A stretch of 44,007 bases of DNA from Streptomyces kronopolitis (GTDB taxonomy: Bacteria; Actinomycetota; Actinomycetes; Streptomycetales; Streptomycetaceae), in NCBI RefSeq assembly GCF_014646275.1, contig NZ_BMND01000045.1, positions 1 through 44,007 on the forward strand, written 5' to 3'. Shown in pieces: positions 39,889 through 44,007 of the stretch. The position numbers were made by a program, and so were the translations under genes. Numbering within the stretch: position 1 is the stretch's first letter; each line of letters opens with the position of its first letter. Under the pieces are notes generated by a model that was not told where the DNA came from, ran no database searches, and saw only the letters and a program-made list of their open reading frames with translations.

Positions 39889-41271
39889 CTACGGACGCCA
39901 GGCCACCCGGTGTTCCGCCAGGTGGGCGAGGACGGCGTGGTGGGCCTCCCAGCCGTCCGGGAACTTGACCGCGACGCCGAGGCGGACCGGTTCGGTCGAG
40001 GGGTGTTCGTCGAGCAGGTCGGCGACGCCCGCGCGGCAGACCACGATGCAGGCGTGGCGGTGGCGGGAGGCCAGTACGCACAGCCGGCCGGTCTCCAGAT
40101 GGAAGGCGGTGGCGTCGGGGCGGCCGGAGAGCGGGTGCAGCACGACCGTGACCTCGAACTCCCGGCCCTGGAGGCGGTTGGCGGTGTCCACCGCGACGCC
40201 CGTCACCCCCAGCTCGGCGAGCGCGGCCCGGACGGCCGCCGCCTGGTCGCGGTGGGCCGTGCCGACCGCGATCCCGCCGGCCGTCAGGGGAGCCGGGGCC
40301 GGGGCCTCGGCCGCGTCCGGCCCGGCCTCGCCGGTCGTGGCGCCGCCGCGGTCGAGGAGGCGGCGCACGACCCGGGCCACCGTGCGCACCGCCTCGGGGT
40401 CGGTGCGCGGGGTACGGCGGGCGGGGAGTTCCAGCAGGCCCCAGCCGGACTCGGCGGCCTCGTCCAGCACGCGGTCCACGCCCGAGCCGTCGCCCGGCAC
40501 CCCGAACGCCAGCCGGCGGTCGCCGTGGCCGGTGCCGCTGCGGAAGGGGGTGTACGGATAGAACGCGCGGGAGACCAGCGGCGCGGCCGAGGCGGGCAGC
40601 CGCCAGGAGACCGGCAGCCGGTGCTGCGGCAGCCCGGGGTTGTGCGCCAGGAGCGTGGCCACCGCGCTCGACGACGGGTCGTAGGCCAGCCCCGCCCACT
40701 GCTCCGCGCCGACCACGCTGAACGGGTCCAGCTGGCCCGGATCGCCGACGAACAGCGCCCGTTCGAAGAGCCCGGCGACGCTCAGCAGCGCGTCGGAGCG
40801 CATCTGGTAGGCCTCGTCCACGATGGCGTGCCGCCAGGGCTCGTCGACCTTGGTGTAGGCCCACTTCGCGGCCGTGGAGACCACGATGTCCATCCCGGCC
40901 AGATCGGCCGCCTTCGCGGACGTACGGACCGAAGGGAGGGCGGACAGCGCCGGGTCGAAGGAGCCCGGCTCGCTGCTGTGCAGCCGGCCGACCGGCAGCT
41001 GCGGGTCCTTCCCGGCGAGCCGCAGCACCAGGTCGTCGACCTGCGCGTTGGTCTGCGCCACCACCATCAGCGGGCGCCCGGCGGCGGCGAGTTCGCGGGC
41101 CGCGCGCACCACGAGGGTGGACTTGCCGGCGCCGGGCGGGGAGTCCACGACCACTCCGCGCAGGGTGCCGTGCAGCGTGTCGTGGAGGATCCGGTCGGTC
41201 GCCGCGGCGGCCGCGGCGGCGGGGTCGAAGGGCCGGCCGGGGCCGGGGCGGTGGGCCTGAGCGGCCGTCAT
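39889..41271 (-). CDS. SF1 (UPF1/DNA2-like) helicase
   Basis: 460 residues. Walker A DSPPGAGKST at about 43-52 (motif I), motif Ia VVAQTNAQVDDLV, motif II VDEAYQM (Asp152-Glu153, with Tyr in place of the common Gln/Gly), motif III FVGDPGQLDPF, motif IV VSWRLP, motif V NRLQGREFEVTVV and motif VI ASRHRHA. All ATPase motifs are intact. There is no nuclease domain fused to it; instead a RecB/Cas4-type nuclease is encoded two genes upstream in the same operon. ATG 41271 is preceded by GGAGAGGA. Probably a DNA (or RNA) translocase in repair or defence. Confidence 0.85.
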   Translation of the reverse strand: MTAAQAHRPGPGRPFDPAAAAAAATDRILHDTLHGTLRGVVVDSPPGAGKSTLVVRAARELAAAGRPLMVVAQTNAQVDDLVLRLAGKDPQLPVGRLHSSEPGSFDPALSALPSVRTSAKAADLAGMDIVVSTAAKWAYTKVDEPWRHAIVDEAYQMRSDALLSVAGLFERALFVGDPGQLDPFSVVGAEQWAGLAYDPSSSAVATLLAHNPGLPQHRLPVSWRLPASAAPLVSRAFYPYTPFRSGTGHGDRRLAFGVPGDGSGVDRVLDEAAESGWGLLELPARRTPRTDPEAVRTVARVVRRLLDRGGATTGEAGPDAAEAPAPAPLTAGGIAVGTAHRDQAAAVRAALAELGVTGVAVDTANRLQGREFEVTVVLHPLSGRPDATAFHLETGRLCVLASRHRHACIVVCRAGVADLLDEHPSTEPVRLGVAVKFPDGWEAHHAVLAHLAEHRVAWRP

Positions 41272-41311
41272 GCGGCGGTCCTCTCCGGGGCGGTCGCGGG
41301 ACGCTGGCCCA

Positions 41312-42859
41312 TCACAGGAAGTCCTCCGTGGTCACGGGGTCGGGGGCGTCGTGCGGCGCCCCGGGGGCGGGCGGCGGGCCGCCGTGGGTCCAGGGCGTGT
41401 CCTCGGGGTCGGGCAGCTCCGGGCCGCCGCGCGGGGAGTGCTCGAACAGCGTCCAGCACACCGGGTCCGGCGGCTCCGGCACCGAACCGGGCTCCGGGGT
41501 CTTCCCGCGCCCCATCCCGCCCGTCAGCCGCACCACCGGCGCGCCCTGGTCCCCCTCCTCGAAGGCGACGAATTCGGCGGTCTGGGTCCGGCCGTCCGGC
41601 AGCGGGCGGTGGAGCCGGACGCCCGCGGACAGCTGCGGGCGGTCGTCCGTGCGCACCGTGACCAGCGGGCGCGGCATCGGCCGCCTGCCCTCGGAGAAGG
41701 CCATCTCGACGGCGGTGACCGTGCCCGAGAACGCCTCGCCGGCCAGCCGGCGGCCCGCCATCACCAGCGGGTCGTCCAGGGCCTCCTGGGCGTCGAGCTG
41801 GGCCTGCGCGCTCTCCCGGGCGGCCAGCTTCTGCGCGGCGGTGACCGCGTCGTCCCGCCGGGGCTGCGGGGGCTCGCCGGCCCGCACCCGGTCGCGGTGC
41901 GCGGTGTACGACCAGCGGTCGCGCTTCCAGCGGTCGGCGACCCGGGCGCCCTCCGGCAGCTCCCGCAGCAGGTCGATGCCGTGCCACACCGCGTCCCACG
42001 CCGGCCGCAACTGGCTCTCCAGCAGGGTGCGCAGCGCCTCCTCGGCGCCCGGCAGCCCGGCGTCGTAGCGGGCCGTCGCGGGGGCGAGCAGGCGGTTGTC
42101 GAACGCCGGGTCGGTGGCCGGGCCGGCCGGCGGGCACCGCAGCTGCCCGTCCGCGCCCCGCGCCGACTCGGCGTAGGCGGCGGCCTCCTGGCCCGTCCGG
42201 CCCGGCGGCGGGTCGATCCACGCCAGCAGCGCGCCCAGGTGCTGGTCCTCCAGCGCGCTCTGGCCGCTGGCCCAGTGGCGGGTCAGCAGGTCCGTCATGG
42301 ACAGCAGCAGGGCGGAGCCCGGGACCCGGGACCGTTCGCCGAGATGCGTCAGCCAGCGGCCCAGCAGCGGGACGTGCGGCGGCGCGGGGTGGGGCGCGTC
42401 CGGCTCCTGCTCGGCCGTGCGCCGGAAGCGCATCGAGCGGCCCAGCAGCCGTACGTACTCGACCCCGCCGCCGCTGGGCACGATCACCTGCGGCGCGTCC
42501 GCGCACAGTTCGACCTGCACCGGTACCTTCTTGCCGGTCTCCGGGTCGGTCTCCTTGCGCTCCTCCCACCCGACGGCGTCGGCGAAGCCGTCCAGATACG
42601 GCAGCACCTCCTCGGCCAGCTCGGCGAGGAACGCGAACCGCAGATCACGGTCGCGGGGCTGGGGGACGGCCAGCAGCGCCGGCTTCTCGCGATCGGTGCC
42701 GACCAGGGCGCCCAGCGGGGCCCCGGCCTCGCCCGCGGTCGTCAACGGGACCAGGACCAGCGGCCGTTGGGAGAGATGGCGGTGGCGGACCGTGCACCGC
42801 GGCTGCGCGCGGCCCGCGGCCACCGCCTCCATCCGGGCGAGCGTATCGATCAGTGGCAT
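41312..42859 (-). CDS. Protein of unknown family between nuclease and helicase
   Basis: 515 residues that I cannot assign. No signal peptide, membrane helix or nucleotide-binding motif. The N-terminal third contains PLVLVPLTTAGEAGAPLGAL, FAFLAELAEEVLPYLDGF and a Lys/Glu-rich ERKETDPETGKKVPVQVEL; the middle is helical with many Trp (HWASGQSALEDQHLGALLAW); the C-terminus is Pro/Gly/Asp-rich and probably disordered. GGAGG is 7 nt before ATG 42859; the open frame upstream of it is antisense-like noise inside the nuclease gene. It overlaps the nuclease by 10 bp and is followed 40 bp later by the helicase, so a structural subunit of the same machine is likely. Confidence 0.8.
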   Translation of the reverse strand: MPLIDTLARMEAVAAGRAQPRCTVRHRHLSQRPLVLVPLTTAGEAGAPLGALVGTDREKPALLAVPQPRDRDLRFAFLAELAEEVLPYLDGFADAVGWEERKETDPETGKKVPVQVELCADAPQVIVPSGGGVEYVRLLGRSMRFRRTAEQEPDAPHPAPPHVPLLGRWLTHLGERSRVPGSALLLSMTDLLTRHWASGQSALEDQHLGALLAWIDPPPGRTGQEAAAYAESARGADGQLRCPPAGPATDPAFDNRLLAPATARYDAGLPGAEEALRTLLESQLRPAWDAVWHGIDLLRELPEGARVADRWKRDRWSYTAHRDRVRAGEPPQPRRDDAVTAAQKLAARESAQAQLDAQEALDDPLVMAGRRLAGEAFSGTVTAVEMAFSEGRRPMPRPLVTVRTDDRPQLSAGVRLHRPLPDGRTQTAEFVAFEEGDQGAPVVRLTGGMGRGKTPEPGSVPEPPDPVCWTLFEHSPRGGPELPDPEDTPWTHGGPPPAPGAPHDAPDPVTTEDFL

Positions 42860-44007
42860 TCCGCGTCCTCCGCTCGCGGGCCCGGCAGCGCGGCCCCGCC
42901 CAGTGCCTCGGCGCGCAGCGCGGCGGCCCGGCGCAGCGCGACGACGGCCGGATCGTCCCCGGCGGCGTCGGCCGCGGGCCCGGAGCCGGCGGGACCGGCC
43001 GCCGCCAGCACCTCCCCGACCGTGCGCAGCGCGCCCAACTCGCCCCGCACGCCGCGCCCCAGGGCCTCCACCGCGCCCTCGGCCCGGGAGCGGCCGCGGC
43101 AGTGGAAGGCCAGCTCGCAGGCGGCCAGGCACTCGGGGGCGTAGGCCGCCTCGACCGCCTCGACGGCCTCGGTCAGCTCCCCGGACGGGCGGGTGGCGGT
43201 CTTCCCGTCGTCCGCGAGGCGCAGGTCGAAGGTGGTCCCCTCCGGGAGGGCCGCGGCGATGTCCTCGACGCGGGTGAGGCGGGACAACTGCCGCCGGGTG
43301 GCGGCCAGTTGCTTGCGGACGTCGACGGCCGCGGCGGTCGGGAGGTTGGAGAAGTCCTTGGGGCACACCAGCAGCACCCGGTCGCGGACCGTCACCTCGC
43401 GGCCCGTGTACGCGGCGGCGGGCCCGGCCACCGCCTCCAGGGCGAGGACGTACACCGCGGCCTGCCGGGCGGCGGCGCCCACCTTGGCGGCGTCCGCCGA
43501 ACCGTCGATCATCGGGAAGGACTTGACCTCCACGACCGTCCAGCTGCCGTCCGGATGCACCACCACCGCGTCGGGCTCCACATAGGCGGGCGCGCCGGCC
43601 ACCTCGACCGCCAGCATCGGGTGCGTGAGCAGCGTCCACCTGCCGGCCGCGGTCGCCGCCCGCAGTGCCAGCGCGGTGCGCGCCGTACGGCCCTCGGGCC
43701 CGGCCGCGGACAGGTCCGGGGTGGCGGTCTCCCCGGGCTCGGGCGGCGGGGTGCCTGGCGCCAGCCGCTCGTGCAGCAGCCGCAGCAGCTCCGTGCCGCC
43801 GTCGGACATCACCCGCGCCTCGAAGGAATGGCCGCGGACGATCGCGAACTGGGACTGTCCGTACGCGGCCGGGGAGCCCAGCGCCCGGGCCAGCGCGCCC
43901 TTGTCGATGCCCGCGCCGTCCAGCAGCGCGCGGCGCCGGCAGCCTGGGTTGGCGGCCAGCGCGGCCAGCGCGCGGGCGTCGAGGGAGCGCGGGCGGACGC
44001 CGGGGCC
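42850..44007 (-). CDS. RecB/Cas4-type PD-(D/E)xK nuclease with Fe-S cysteines (5' end beyond window)
   Basis: 385 residues are visible and the frame stays open to the window edge, so the start lies outside; GTG 43812/ATG 43809 are internal. Nuclease motifs in order: FE in IVRGHSFEARV (about 43819-43850), EPDAVVV, VVEVKSF and the QAAVY (QxxxY) motif of RecB-family nucleases. A Cys in NPGCRRR (43939-43941) plus the downstream trio C-x3-C-x5-C (ECLAACELAFHC, around 43095-43131) reproduces the split four-cysteine pattern that binds a 4Fe-4S cluster in AddB, Cas4 and Dna2. It overlaps the next gene by 10 bp. Likely a DNA exonuclease or end-processing enzyme working with the helicase. Confidence 0.85.
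   Translation of the reverse strand, partial: GPGVRPRSLDARALAALAANPGCRRRALLDGAGIDKGALARALGSPAAYGQSQFAIVRGHSFEARVMSDGGTELLRLLHERLAPGTPPPEPGETATPDLSAAGPEGRTARTALALRAATAAGRWTLLTHPMLAVEVAGAPAYVEPDAVVVHPDGSWTVVEVKSFPMIDGSADAAKVGAAARQAAVYVLALEAVAGPAAAYTGREVTVRDRVLLVCPKDFSNLPTAAAVDVRKQLAATRRQLSRLTRVEDIAAALPEGTTFDLRLADDGKTATRPSGELTEAVEAVEAAYAPECLAACELAFHCRGRSRAEGAVEALGRGVRGELGALRTVGEVLAAAGPAGSGPAADAAGDDPAVVALRRAAALRAEALGGAALPGPRAEDAECH

Noticed and set aside
42860..43639. N-terminal extension of the 515-residue unknown protein back to 43639
   Set aside because: The extra residues are Gly/Arg-rich, antisense in character and lie inside the nuclease coding frame. A good ribosome-binding site fixes ATG 42859.
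43807..43812. GTG 43812/ATG 43809 as the start of the RecB-like nuclease
   Set aside because: The frame continues upstream to the window edge with conserved content (RGHSFEARV motif and the Fe-S cysteine in NPGCRRR), so these codons are internal.

Overview
The window is a GC-rich actinobacterial chromosome segment, almost certainly Streptomyces. Codon third positions are strongly G/C, and the gene content is typical of the genus: cslA/glxA, an SsgA-like sporulation protein, a DasR-like GntR regulator, ROK and IclR regulators, and a PAS-GGDEF-EAL protein resembling CdgA. I see no integrase, transposase, phage gene or CRISPR array.

Layout. 0.2-5.9 kb holds regulator/effector pairs: a Gfo/Idh/MocA oxidoreductase divergent from a ROK repressor with a palindrome inside the oxidoreductase promoter, a VOC protein divergent from a GntR/HutC regulator, and an ArsR-type regulator translationally coupled to an MFS exporter. 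6.0-12.0 kb is a compact phosphonate (probably 2-aminoethylphosphonate) operon: FAD oxidoreductase, phosphonatase-like hydrolase and a PhnTUVS-type ABC transporter, preceded by four 11-bp units resembling a PhoP (PHO) box. 12.2-14.8 kb carries a NagD-like HAD hydrolase and a small secreted/anchored protein coupled to a class F sortase homologue with no cysteine. 14.9-20.3 kb is the hyphal-tip glycan locus: cslA and glxA (4-bp overlap), convergent with a GH6 lipoprotein. 20.3-21.6 kb is a long non-coding stretch.

Three identical tRNA-Lys(CUU) genes lie on the minus strand at 21.6, 24.1 and 38.5 kb, each followed by its own hairpin terminator. Copies 1 and 2 bracket an SsgA-like gene coupled to a gene of unknown function. 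Copies 2 and 3 bracket a catabolic island (IclR regulator, EhuABCD-type ABC importer, DUF3830 protein, signature amidase, D-2-hydroxyacid dehydrogenase, two Asp/Glu-racemase/arylmalonate-decarboxylase-fold enzymes and a luciferase-like monooxygenase), followed by the c-di-GMP protein and a secreted M6-type metalloprotease.

The right end (38.6-44.0 kb) is a co-directional minus-strand block of DNA-processing proteins: a primase/polymerase-like protein lacking the usual catalytic residues, a small hypothetical protein, a UPF1-like SF1 helicase, a 515-residue protein of unknown family and, running off the window edge, a RecB/Cas4-type nuclease with a four-cysteine iron-sulfur pattern. A nuclease of this type beside an SF1 helicase recalls a split Dna2/AddB machine.

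The best leads are (i) that nuclease-unknown-helicase operon, (ii) the sortase pseudoenzyme, (iii) the racemase-fold pair in which one member keeps both cysteines and the other only the first, and (iv) the PHO-box-like array at the phosphonate operon. All functional statements rest on family recognition by eye; no database search was run.
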